A stretch of DNA of 64,000 nt from Macropodus opercularis (Eukaryota; Chordata; Actinopteri; Anabantiformes; Osphronemidae). The DNA lies in contig JAUCMP010000026.1 of assembly GCA_030770545.1 (NCBI GenBank), forward strand, positions 4,878,501 through 4,942,500, written 5' to 3'. The notes under the pieces were generated by a model. It ran no database searches, was not told the origin of the DNA, and worked only from the letters and a program-made list of their open reading frames with translations. The first letter of the stretch is position 1. Every line of letters begins with the position of its first letter. This document shows, one piece after another, positions 1-12,592 of the stretch. Both the position numbers and the translations under genes were made by a program.

Positions 1-3000
1 CATCGCCATGGCTGTTGTGATGCTAAATATAGACCTGCTTCAGTGCCAGCACATGCCACACTACACTGACAACCTGCACTAATTGAACTGGCATCAGAAC
101 AATGACGTTTGCGAGAGGGAGTTTCAATTACGCCACATATGTTGGTAGTTTCGGTTGCACTTTGCAAGCCTTCATTTAAATTACATTTGGTTTTGAGTGT
201 GAAAATTTAACAAATAATAAAGGAGATACAGAAAATCAGCATCAGCTGGGTGACTGTAACTTTCTGGTACATTTTCTAAACAATAATAAATGAATAAACT
301 GTAGATTATGGATTAAAAATACAATATTTGAGTGTTTTTTTATTTTATTTTAGTCACTTCTCAGTGCACTAATTTAAAATCTAAAATAATTATAATTTCT
401 TTTAAATAAGGTTAAAAATATTGTGGAAAAAAGTTATATTAACTTAATAGTTATTCTTTTTATTATTATTATGAATAGTTAGCAGCAGGGATGCGGTGGA
501 AACAAGGAAAAAAATACAGACAGGAAAGACAATGAAAGGTTCGAGAGGGGGTTACAGTGACAACACGAGAGCCAGCAGCCACTAAGACAGAGGTATTTAG
601 AGAAAAAGAGAGAGAGGACGGGAGAGGAAACGGGGAATAAAGGGAGAGAGAGAACGAGAGAGAGAGGGAGTAATCAAGGAGAATCAGGACGTTTCCTCTC
701 TAATACCCACAGGCCTCAGCTGAGCCCCAGCTCCAGAAAATCCTCGCTGATTGGAGGGAAGGGTTTGTTTGAAGAGGAGGTCAAGACCATCAGTACCTTG
801 TTAAGGAAAAGTTGTGTCCAGAGGAATGAAGGAGGCTGACTCCTTCCTGAGGAATTCATAGGGGGATAGTGTGTACGTGTGTGATTGGAGTCGACAGAAA
901 GAACGCACCAATGTTTGAGACGGAGAGTTCAGCCTTTATGTTCTCTAAGTGCATTAAAGTGAGGAAGTATGACCCCCTGGGTGTGTTTGTGTGTTGATAT
1001 AGACAGAAGACCGAGGAGGAGGACTCCGGCCGTGATTTAAGGAGGACCCATCAACCCCCTCCTCACATAGTTTCTAAAGCCAGGATAGCAGCACTGGCAT
1101 TCGCTGCAATAATGCATGACAGATGTACATCAACCGTGCTCTGTCTCTCTCTGCGTCTCTGTTTCTCCCTCTCCTGCCTCCTCCCATCTGGACCCAATGT
1201 GTTGTTGTTGATGGGCATCGCACATCAAGGCATGAGCGGTTATAAAATTGAGAAACAGAGGATTAAGAGTTTGTCTGCAGAGTTCGCGGCGGAGCAGTGG
1301 ATGTTCGTTTGAGCGGCGCTCGAACACAACCACCGTGTATTTTAACGACTGAGTAATTCATATGCGTCGAAACCTGGCGGTGCAGATGTGTGTTATTATT
1401 TCTAGGCCTCCACCAGAAATGATCAGGCAATCAGCTGTCTGAACACCCAGAGTATCACAAAATGACTACGACCCTCATGACGTAGCTTATGAGGATTATT
1501 AAAGATTTGGTGTGCGTAACAAATTTCATGCTCTGTCCTTGACTAACCCAAAACTGATCCTGAAACGTCTTTTTCAGTTGCAGGCTGTGAGTAAAACTGG
1601 TGACGTTCCCCTTTAAGTGTTGGACGACGGGCTGATTGTGACGTTTGCTTGTGTTTCTGTGTTCAAAGAGCAGAGGGCAATATGTTCACGGTGCAACAAG
1701 TTTCCACCTGCTCCTTATCGCGCAAAGGTCAATAAACCCTGTGGTTGTAAAGCAAACAGCCTGGAAGGGAAACCAGCAGCACTTTTACAATATCGCTTCA
1801 TTTAAACAAACATATACAAGTTGGGTTTTGTTATGGTTGAGTCAGACACATGAGATAGCAACGATTTATACAAAATAAAAGCGTGTGGACAGGCAGGACT
1901 GGTTAGATGCCTCAGACAAGGGAGCAGAGAGACAGAGAGGTATTTAGAAATGAGGAAGCAAACCAGGAGTCATCTCCCCGACTGCACAGAACCTGACCAG
2001 GGTTTTGCTGTGTCACTGTGTTTTTTGTGGTTTTACTTCCTTATAGCTGTAAATTGAGCCCAACGCCAGGAAAACGGTAATAAAAGTGATATTGCTCCTT
2101 TTATTTATAGTATGTGCGGATGGACGTGACTACAATAGTCTGTTCTGTAGTTGAGAAAATATTTCAAAATGCACACAGACACACAGACATTCCTGTGCAT
2201 GTAATCACCACCACTTTAATTACTTGTTCTGTGACACAGAATGAATCACCAGGTGTGGTTCACCTTGTTATAATGTCTTTGAGGACATCTTACTGTAAAT
2301 GAGCGCAATGGGTTCAAGTCTCACTTGCTTTTCATATCAAATAATCAAGTCAACACAGATTTAGGAGACAAAACAAACATCCGGTAACTTGATTCTGAAA
2401 AATATCCAAAGAGGAGACGGTGGTATAATGAAATGTCAGCTTGATTCGTCATTACTTCACTCGTGCTGCTCTCTAGCATCGTCACCGAAATCTTTCACGT
2501 TGTTTGGATGTTGTGTGGCAAGAAACAGAAACAATCACATTCCCAGCATGATGCAACGCTGACGTGTGGCATCAAGTCATTTGCTGGCAGGCGGGTTGTC
2601 AGAGCATGGGAAACAATGCTGCCATGAGAATGTAAAACCAAATGCTGCTGTGCAACAATCAGCCACAAGCATGAGCTGTAATTACTCTATCACTGCCCTT
2701 CAAAATAAAAGTTGAATGAAGGATAACCTGGCACTACCTCTCCGGATAACCTCGCTAACCCATTTCTTCTTCCTTCTCTTGTTAAATCTCTTTATTCTTC
2801 ACGGGAGGTCGGTATGTACGTCCATCCTCATTCAAACCCAGTTCATTTAATCGAACCTGTCAACACTCACAGGACCATTTGTGGATTGTTTATTTATCTT
2901 TGGATCCCAAACACATCAGGTTTTCACAAGCTAATAAAACCAAACCTTTCATCTTTGTGACTCATTAGTCAGATAATCCAGTTGGTTGGTTTAACCTAAT

Positions 3001-3400
3001 CCCTACGCGAGAACACGAAGGGCATGACAACCCAGGAACTCAATAGCTGGATTCAAAAGACTCTCTCACCTTGTGTTACCTTTCATCAGTGGGATTCGTC
3101 AGCGACTGGTCCATGAGGTGTAAGCTGTGTAAAAAGTTGGCTAGTGAGTATTTTTTCCCCATGTGTTTCACTCTAGAACGAGTAGTCGCAAGCTTGGGTT
3201 GAACGTGTGTGGGTGGGTGGGTTAAGCCTGTCCGTCCACATATAGTGTGTGTTTTGTCCCAGTTCTCTTGTACGTAAACTGTTCTCTGCACTGTCTGCAG
3301 TAGTTTACTGTGTTTGCCATGTGTCGGTGGTGTTAGAAACATTAAGAGCCAGACAATAACAAACTCTTGCTATTCACCTACAAAGGGCCGCTGGCGTCGT
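1..3400. other. Intergenic, upstream of keap1a
   Basis: No coding exon, RNA gene or transposase is recognisable here on either strand. All open frames are short and lack family motifs. The stretch around 599-671 is a purine-rich GA/GAGA run. The rest is AT-rich unique-looking sequence. Because keap1a reads rightward, part of this stretch may hold distal regulatory sequence, but nothing in it proves that. Confidence 0.6.
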
Positions 3401-3639
3401 TCTTAGATTACCTGTGTGTCTGTGGACGGGATGACTCATCAGGGCAAACGCGGAAATTCAACGTCAGCTCCAAAAATACATTTAGACTATGGATTATCAG
3501 TCTCAGGACTCGTTTGTTTACTGTGCGCGTCTTGGTGTGAACCGCCCACGCGTTCTGCTTGGTAACTGTTATATAATTGACGACCTGCCCTCGGCTGAAG
3601 TTCAGTTTCAGTTTGAGGAATGCTGATCCCAGCTGCCAT

Positions 3640-4060
3640 GTAGGTTTTCGCCCGTGCCAGCGACGCGCACGCCCAGTGCGCTCCGTGTTCTCGGAAGAGT
3701 TGCAGAGTCATGTTGGTGCACAAATCCCCCGCCAGCACGTCAGGACGCGCACCAGCTGCGTCGCGGAGCAGCAGCGGCGCGCATCCCTGTGCACAATCGT
3801 GCCCTTAACGCGGACGGTGGCGGACCAGCTGATTTCCTGACAGGACGGGGAGCGAGCTGGGAAGCCCTGCTGCGCTCGGACAGCCCTTTTCCTGCTTGGC
3901 CCGGCGCTAAACTCTCCAGCGCGGCTCTTGTGGCGAAGCGCGCCCCGTGATACGGAGTTTATCCGGCTGCAGCCGAAGCCTTGTCACCGTGGGTGAGTGA
4001 ATGCGCGGCTGTTACGGAGTGAAAAGTGTGCGTTCACATGTCGGGTGGACGCGCCCTGCT
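3640..4060 (+). promoter_or_regulatory. keap1: Probable keap1a CpG-rich promoter and non-coding first exon
   Basis: This is the only clearly GC- and CpG-rich block upstream of keap1a, and its surroundings are AT-rich. A good splice-donor candidate (GTGAGT) lies near 3992, so the block could contain the transcription start and a 5' UTR exon spliced to the exon that carries the start codon. Mammalian KEAP1 also begins with a non-coding exon. The limits are approximate and no TATA box stands out. A TGACTCA AP-1-type motif lies just upstream at 3432-3438. Confidence 0.5.
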
Positions 4061-4455
4061 GTAAAGATCACCACGCTGAGTGATATCTGGGTACAGTATT
4101 ACTCTAAATACCCGGTAGTTGGCTGTAGTTGTCGTCTATCGGGGTTATTTCCTTACTCGTACGCAGGCTCCTGAAAGGGAATCGAAACTTTTGCTCGTTG
4201 TCTTTAGTGCGCGCTCATTGTGACGCGGCTGAAAAGCCAAACGCAGTCATGCGTTTAATTCATGAATTTAGCTTCCGACAGATCCTGCCAGAAACGACGC
4301 GGATACATTAGTGTAGTTTAAACAGGACAAAACGAGGCTGAATTAACGGGTTAAATGTTGGATTAGTTATTAAACTGATCTGCTTAATTTCTTACGTTCT
4401 TGCGTGGAAACAAACCGTTTAGATGTGGGACATTTTAACAGGCCTATTATGGGTT

Positions 4456-4458
<3 letters not shown>

Positions 4459-4502
<44 letters not shown>
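4459..4502. repeat. (AT)22 microsatellite
   Basis: An uninterrupted alternating AT run of 44 bases. It lies between the GC-rich putative first exon and the coding start of keap1a, so it is probably in the first intron. Such runs are length-polymorphic and prone to sequencing error. Confidence 0.95.
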
Positions 4503-4504
<2 letters not shown>

Positions 4505-6739
4505 AAGTAATATCAATAATCCAAATAGCAACTTAGCAACTTCCAATGAAGCAGTGAATTGCTTTGTTTATGTTTGTGGACTAAGCTTTTTTTGGTATCA
4601 GTCACTGAGTCTTCCTGAACAGATGAACAGGCTTCTCACCGTTTAGCAGTGAATCTACTGGTTTTGTTGAGTCTGACAGGTGATGGGCTGCTCCCTCATA
4701 TAAGTGAAAATCTCTCTCCTTCTATGCTTTTCTTGCTTTTCTGAACCTCTTTTTGTTCCGTTTCTCAGAACAAGGCGTCTGTGTCATCCTTTAAGACTCT
4801 GCAGCGCTTGGCTGAGAGAAAACAAAGTGGAACAGTGTGTTTTCTTGTTGTTCCAAAACACTGCAAAAACGTGTGGTCATTACAGCTCAGCAGTTTTAAA
4901 AAAGCGTGTTTTCAGAGGCTAAGCACGAGGAATCTTTGCTCCTTACCACAAGTGCAGTGATGTCTTCATCTCTATGTACTGGCTGCCATCTGTCAGCAGT
5001 CTGCCAATGGTAACTAAATCAGTCAGCAGCTGAATGTGAACCTTTGGAGCTCCACAAATTTGCATGTTGTACTTTTTTTAAATTTTTTATTAACGGCCGT
5101 CTGAGTCGCTTTGAAGAAAGAGCCACGGCCTGCGGTGTTACTGGTCCGAACCCTGTTCAAACAGCTAGTGTTCCTGCAGGCTTGAGCAACATATGGTGTC
5201 GTAACCAAGCCGTGGAGGCTGTGTTTACCCGTAGTCTGTGTTACCATGTGTGAAGCCTGATTAGGAAAGTAGGATGGGCTATTCCTTCAGAATAGACCTT
5301 TTATTTGAAATTTAATTATGCCTACTTCTCTTTTTTTATATCCGCAATATGTTGTAACTTCCTGTCTAAATCAAAGATCCTTTCACCTTCGATGTTTCTC
5401 CTCTTCCTCTGTGTAACCCTGTTGTTCATCGTGTCTTCTCTGGATGGTTCGCCGTCTCCTTCCGTGTCATGTGAACTGCACGTAGGCTGAGATGGTGATG
5501 ATCTCAAAGCCTGAACAGATTTGATTGCGCAACTTTGAGGTTGCACTTCTGCAAACTAAAGCAACGGTGACACTGCATGTACTTGGATCAGGAAAACACA
5601 CAAAACATTAGGTGACAGATTCTGCAATAGCTGTTCTAAAAGGGTCGGCCATCGCCTGACATTTCCTGCTGCTCCTCCTCAGATTGTTCCACTTGGGTTT
5701 ATGAATTGACAAGACTCTAACAAGTCTTTTAATTAGTGCTTTATTAGAGACAGGTGCACAGTTTAAATCCCTAGCTTGCAATTACGTTAGTCTCACTTAT
5801 GAGGCTAGTGCTTAAATCATGTCATTTCCACCTACTTGAGTGGGATTATAATGATCTTTACCGTGACTTAATAGCGCATAACTGTTCCAGCTCCTCTGTT
5901 TATGCCCGTCCTGCTCCAGCCGGGGCATCTGGTAGTCTTCTTCTAGCTGAACTCCGGATACAGGTCTTTGGAGGGAACGTCTGGGTAGGAAGTTGGCACT
6001 TAGTGGATGAGTCCTGATCTCTGGAAACTCAGGACTCCTACTACTGGATGACCTGAGATTCTCCTCCTTCCCCTGAGTTAATGCAACACTGTGCGTCAAA
6101 AGGGTTTGTTCACTAGTCCTCTCACTGACATTTCTTACTTTTTTCATGTCTTTTAGAGAGATTTTGTTTTTCTAGTTCAAGGCCTGTAGCTGTGGCGCAA
6201 CTTGTCAACTGAAGCAAAGGTGACAGAATGTTATTTTGTTACGTACTTTATTGTATTGGGAGGATAATAAACACGTGTTTTGTCTCTTTGGTGATATTTA
6301 CTAATGGTCGAACAGAGTCCAGTCTCCGAAGAGATGAGCTATAGAAAGACACCAACCTGTGGTTCTACTACTTCTGCCACAGAATGAATGTGCTTTTAGG
6401 GAAGCAGAGGTTGGTTGAGTGGCAGCTCCTGGTGTCTGGCAGAATTTCATTCATACTGTTGCTTTTAAATGGTGTGAATGTGTTCTGTATACGTTTCAGT
6501 CACCTGGAGTCTGCAGAAGCTCACTCGTTGCACTGACCGTTAACAGTCTGTTTGGCTGAACAACGTGAAGCCCAGGAAAACAAATTTGAACAAAATACAA
6601 ATGCTCTGTCCATTTACACGTTACACTTCCGCAGATATACCAGGCAAATAACAGCTCTAGATGAGATTTACATTCCATGTCTTGATTTCAAACCCCTTAA
6701 AGCCTCTCACATTTCTTTTTCTCCTTTGTTCTTTGCAGG

Positions 6740-7394
6740 ACACGCACTGCACCAGATGGGTTTAAAGAAATCCCTGCCAGGACAAAGCTGACTTGGCCCA
6801 TCTTCTTCTGTGGAACACTAAACCGTGGTGGACTCTCGAAGATGTCGCAATGGATTATTTTCAAAACCTGGAAACCTGCAAAATGTGGAGCACCGGCAGT
6901 TTAGTGTTCACGGTTCCTCTCATGCTTTATTAACTGTCTGATCTTGACACAAATGCTGCCAGTCATGTTGCCTGAGATGGCGGAGGCGGGAGCGATCTGC
7001 GGTTCACCATCGGTCTGCAAGTTTGTTTACCCATCGAATCTGTGCCGAGAAACATGCGACCTGAATTTGTTTTATGCAGCGACTGAATTTTCCTGTGGAC
7101 TGCTTGCTCTGCCTGCTGGCTGCTCTGGTTAGATTCGTCAATGGATAATCCCATTATGATGTTCACATTCCTGAATTCTTGGAAAATGTGAGCAAACTGA
7201 ATCGATTGTTGCGACAAATTTACCGAAGAATGAAGGATCTTAAGCCGTCTGCTCACTGGAGCCCTTATACTTGTGAACTAAAGACCAAGGGAATTGCTTC
7301 ACTTGAATGTCTGAACCCAATGGGGTAAAAACCTTAAACTTGTGTGCTTTAAAACGGATTGGAAAAACTTTTAATTGCTATCGTGTCTCCCATA
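6740..7394 (+). other. keap1: Putative 5' UTR part of keap1a exon 2
   Basis: A pyrimidine-rich stretch ending in TTTGCAG at 6739 makes a plausible 3' splice site. From there to the start codon no further splice site is needed. If the whole stretch is exonic, it contains several upstream ATGs (for example at 6754) that would lower translation of the main frame. An in-frame stop TAA at 7350-7352 precedes the first in-frame ATG. The exon start is an inference and needs transcript data. Confidence 0.4.
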
Positions 7395-10300
7395 ATGCAT
7401 TGCCCGATGAGGAAGAAACGCCCCACGCGTGATTCTGACTTCTCAGCGATCGTGGTTCCCTCAATGCATTGCTCTGGCTATCTTGACTACACCGTAGAGA
7501 CGCACGCGTCCAGATCGCTGAAGGTCATGAATGAGTTCAGGCAGGAGGGGCAGCTGTGCGACCTGGTCATACACGTCACATATAAGGAAAGAATCATGGC
7601 CTTCAAGGTGAGACTCCCTTTAAAGGGGAAAACATTCTAATATATAATCACAAGGAAATTTTAACGTGTCATTGCTCAAATTGTCAAATGTGAACACTGT
7701 ACAAAAGTTTAAAATAAATAACATTAATTTATTTCAAAACTAAATCAAGCTCTTCACTTGCACACCTTGGAATTTGCATGTCAGCCTAAAAGACATTATT
7801 AAAACTTTCTTACAAAATACAGAATGGAAAAAAAATCAATTTAACTAATAAATGGTTTGCTGGTCTTTTCCTCAGGTGCACAAGGTGGTGCTGGCTGCTT
7901 GTAGCCCGTACTTCAGAGCCATGTTCACCAGCAGCTTCAAAGAGTGTCACGCGTCAGAGGTCACCTTACGCGATGCCTGTCCTGAGGTTGTGGGAAAGCT
8001 CATTGACTTTGCCTACACCTCCCACATCTCTGTGGGAGAGAAGTGTGTGTTGCACGTCCTCCTGGCTGCCATGAGGTAAACATCATACGTGGACCTTTCC
8101 GAAAACGAGATTTAATACTTGAAGGCCTTGTGTGTCCCTCTGGAAACCGTACTCAACATTGTTTTTCTGCAAGGTTTCAGGTGGAGGATGTGTCCAAGGC
8201 GTGCTGTGATTTCCTCATAAAGCACCTAGAGCCTGCTAATGTCATCGGCATCGCCCGATTTGCTGAGGAGATCGGCTGCATAGAGCTGCACCAACGTAGT
8301 CGAGAGTACATCAATACACACTTCAAAGAGGTAAGTTGATAAGCGCTTCTATCAAAGCGATGGATGGTTTGGTTACTGAGTGAATCAAAGTCCGGCAACG
8401 TCTCAAACACTCGTGTGGAAAAGAAGACGAAAAGGTCACAACTCGGCACAATCAGTCAGACACGTGTGTCCTACATCCTGAGAGAGCTCGGGCTCTATGC
8501 TGGTGGAAACCTGCCCACGTTGTAGTTTGAAGGTGTCTTTAGTTGGTATTGCACAACGCTGCATCCCTGCACTGGTTTTTCCAGCTGTGCTTGGTATTGA
8601 ACCTGAAGGAGTAGATGCCTCTATAGGGGCTGTGAAGAAACCAACCAAAACACGCCGCTTTGAGAATCTCCTGCTCGTCACAGACTAACCAATAAGCATG
8701 TTCTAAATGATAAACATAAACTAATAACTGAGTAGGATGCTGCGAAGATCAGTGTAGTTTCCATATCGAGGTCAGACAGTGGCCCAGACAGACCAGGGTT
8801 CAGCAGGACACCTCTGCTCTTCTTTTAGATTGTATTGGTCGACCTCGCATAGGCCGCAGGTAGCAGGCGAGTCACAGAAGAAGCCACAGAGCATTACGAC
8901 TTGGGCTTAGCTAACGGCATATGAGACAGATGAATTAGCGCTTTATTGATGCCACAGTGTGCAGAAGATGCAGTGTTATATAGATATAGTATTATGACTG
9001 TGGGATCAAAGCAGCGGGTTTGGTTGTAGATCTCTGTTGATCACCTTTTAAAACGACACTAACAAATGTATTAAAGGAGAAGAAGAAGCCTGATGTGGAA
9101 CTGAACTGAATGTTTTCCACGCTTTGTGCTGATCAGCCTCCCATGTCCCTCTGTCCTAGGTGACGAAAGAGGAGGAGTTCTTCAGCCTCTCTCACTGTCA
9201 GCTGCTGGAGCTCATCAGCCAGGACAGCCTTAAGGTGCTCTGCGAGTCTGAGGTGCGTGGCTGCACGATGCACATTTAACCACCAACGTTTACTTGCAGT
9301 AATAGATATTAGCAAAATAAGCCTGAACCTTGTGTCAATATTTCTACGTATGTGTGTATATGCTGCAGGTGTATAAGGCCTGTACCGACTGGGTCGGCTG
9401 GGATATGGAGGGGAGGTCGCAGTACCTCCATGCCCTCCTGAACGCAGTTCGTATCTACGCTCTGCCTCCCAAGTTTTTAAAGAACCAGCTGCTGTCCTGC
9501 CCCATCCTCAGTAAGGTAAACCCAGTAATGTTCTGTGTTGGGGGTTATTTTAGTAAGACATTTGTATGACACACAGGTTTTAATTGTCTGTCCTTTCTTT
9601 CAGGCCAACGCCTGTAAGGACTTTCTTTCCAAAATCTTCCAGGACATGACTCTGAGGAAACTGCCCCCTGCCCCTATCCGAGGAACTCAGCTCATCTATG
9701 TAGTCGGCGGGTAGTTATCACTTTAGGACTGATTTAGATATTTATCTAAAACTGATTAGGAGGCAACTCTTGTGCGTTTCAGTGCATTTTAAATATCTCG
9801 TGGGCTCAGGTGGTGTCTCATTGTGCCACCCAGTGGCTAGGAGCAGCTACTCCACTCTGTTTGCCCTGCGCGTTCACACTGCCCGTTCATCTATTAACTT
9901 TGGTCCGTTCAGATACCGTCAGCATTCGCTGGCCTCCTTGGAAGCTTACGATCCCATGAAGAACGTGTGGCTGAAACTGGCCGACATGGCCACGCCGTGC
10001 AGCGGCCTGGGGGCCTGTGCACTGTTTGGCCTGCTCTACACTGTAGGTTGCATCAGTCACAATAGCACAAATGTAATGTAACAAAGAGTTAATCTCAAAG
10101 TGACACCGGAAGATCCATGTCTGATTGATCCTGTATTTTATTGAGGGCAGGTTGGGGGTAGGAACCTGTCTCTTCAGAACAATGCAGAGTCCAACGCCCT
10201 GTGCTGCTACAACCCGATGACCAACCAGTGGAGCCAGCAAGCTTCCCTCAACGTGCCCAGGAACCGGGTTGGGGTGGGTGTCGTGGACGGCTACATCTAC

Positions 10301-12592
10301 GCTGTAGGAGGCTCCCAGGGCTCGACGCACCACAACACGGTGGAGAGGTGAGACGCGTCACCGGAGTATGCGAGGATTTATTTATTTAATTAGGCACTCG
10401 AGGAGTAGTTTGATTTTAATGACGCCTTTTTGTAGGATGAATGTAATGAGCGAGGGTTTCGTTCCCTGAACACACGTTGGCGGATTAAGTGCAGTTACCT
10501 ATGAGTTTGGCTGAATAGCTGCCATTCAACCTAAAGAGCAGTCAAGAAGTTCTCAGGTATTGCTCTTGCCTAATTAGACACAACACGGGCTCTTTAGGAA
10601 CATGTTGAGACATACTTCCTGGAATGTCTCTCTGGTTGGGAATGCTTTAGCTAGCAGGGAGGAGTTTTCTGAATTGGTTCAATTACTCCATTTCTCTTGA
10701 TACAGTTCTTTTTCTTTTCCAACTCTAAAGAGCTGTGCTTCAAATGTGCTTAACCATTTTAAATGCTATAGATTTCTAAACGATACTGGTCACAAGGGAA
10801 TTATTAGAACTCATCAGACGCCACTTAGAAGGCTTCTCGTTGGCTGTTGAGCACAATGAAAGCTGATACAACTTCTAAAATGAAAATTCATTGTGAACGA
10901 ACATCAAAAGAGATTAGAGCGTTTACAGTAACAATGGTGGACGGGACGAATCGGCTCTGGAGGCAGATTCACGACTGAATCCAAGCGTCATGCGTGAAAT
11001 TCCACAGGGACTTTGACTTCACGGTGAAGTGAGCTCCTCTTGTATTATTCTGTGCTGAACTTTGGGGTCCAGACTGTGCTGCCTTGTCAGGACAGGAAAG
11101 TGTAGACGTAGGTTTTTTTTTTTTTTCAAGGACACTTCACCGGCGTTTGAGGCTGGATGACAAAACAACAGCCACCCTCTTATCAGTAGTTTATAACTGT
11201 CGTACACCTGGTGTCAACGCTTGAGCCAACAGCCTGTTAACGTTTAACCAGCAGAGAACATGCTGTCCAACCTGCCTTGTCGTGACTCAGGTCTTTGTTA
11301 TTGTCCTTCTCAAACCCTTGTGTTCCACTTTCATGTGCAGTCAGTCAAATTGTAAAGCTGTGTTAGAGGTTTGTTAGTGAGTTGATAAAGTCGGAACATA
11401 TTTGGAATAAGGTCTAGTCTCGCGCCGCTCCTGGTGGCGCTACATCGTCTTTGGCCAAAGCTTGACAATACTGGCTTGACTGGCTTGTGATTGTGTTTGC
11501 AGGTGGGATTCAGAGTCTAATCGCTGGTCATTCGTTTGCCCGATGCCGGTGGCTCGTCTGGGGGCCGGAGTGACGGCGTGTGGCGGGGCTCTGTACGTGG
11601 TAGGAGGATATGACGGACAGAACCGCTGGAACACTGCGGAGAAGTACCAGCCTGACACCAACACCTGGCACCAACTCGCTCCCATGAGCACTATACGCAG
11701 TGGACTGGGTGAGACTCCACCAAAGCAGCTGTTTGTTTTGTTATTCAACTTAAATGCTAATGATGCCAATTATCTCTTTATGCAGCTCTGGTGTGTGTGA
11801 ACATGCACCTGTACGCTATAGGAGGCTACGACGGCAGGGACCAGCTGTGCACTGTGGAGAGATACAACGTAGGCTGGAACGTGTGGGAGCCCAGGGCCTC
11901 CATGCAGTACTGCCGCAGTGCCCACGGGGCCACGGTCCACCAGGGATGCATCTTTGTCTTTGGTTAGTTTAATACCTTATGAAAGTGCTGCCACAAAACC
12001 ACAGGGTTAAAAATAATGTTTATGGATTCTTTTCTTTTTTTTTTATTATTTTGTAGTTTAAACCAGAAAAACCTTTAATGCAACTAGTCTGTGCTAACCA
12101 GGCCAATGCAGAATGTTTTTGCAAGGAGAAATAAAATATCTGAACAATCTGAATATTCAAATGATCCTGGGTTAATTAAACGGAGCAAAGTAAGGTTCAG
12201 ATGTTACGAGTAAACAGATGTTCAACTAACAAATGGAATGTAAGATCAGGAAGTAATAATAATCCATATCGCTAAATGCAATTACCATTATCATTCTAAT
12301 GAACTGAAATATGAATAAATCAAGAGTAATATAAGATAATCATTCATGACATTTTGCTAATATGTTCATTCGTAGCATCGATCACAGTGTCGCCTTTGCC
12401 CATTCAGGGGGTTTTAACCAGCACGGCTTCCTGTCCACTGTTGAGTGCTACTGTCCAGAAAGAGATCAGTGGACGTCAGTCATCGACATGCCTGTCGGAC
12501 GCAGCGGCATCGGCGTGGCCGTCACCATGGAGCCCTGTCCCGGCAGCCTGCCAGAAGAAGAGGAGGAGGATGACGACGATGGAGCCACGTAG
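7395..12592 (+). CDS. keap1a: Keap1a, Kelch-like ECH-associated protein 1 (Nrf2 repressor, CUL3 adaptor)
   Basis: Spliced gene with 11 coding exons: 7395-7607, 7876-8075, 8174-8330, 9160-9252, 9369-9515, 9604-9710, 9913-10042, 10151-10347, 11503-11708, 11786-11962 and 12408-12592. They join in frame to 603 codons; the stop TAG is at 12590. The start ATG 7395 is the first after an in-frame stop at 7350. A BTB domain (about residues 45-150) contains GEKCVLHV, the human Cys-151 region (here Cys-128). A BACK/IVR domain follows (about 155-260), then a six-bladed Kelch propeller with GG motifs (about 300-590). In mammals the BTB/BACK part binds CUL3, the Kelch pocket binds the Nrf2 ETGE and DLG motifs, and cysteine modification releases Nrf2 under electrophile stress. 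The Cys-273 position is Ile-250, while Cys-288 is kept (Cys-265), the pattern I recall for zebrafish Keap1a. The C-terminus ends in an acidic run of Glu and Asp. The human gene has five coding exons, so this copy is more finely split. Confidence 0.94.

Noticed and set aside
2305..2330. tRNA B-box-like GGTTCAAGTCT; a similar GGTTCAAATCC near 50836
   Set aside because: No A-box or cloverleaf could be built upstream of either.
7359..7394. Upstream start for keap1a at 7359
   Set aside because: The codon there is TTG, not ATG; the first in-frame ATG after the stop at 7350 is at 7395.
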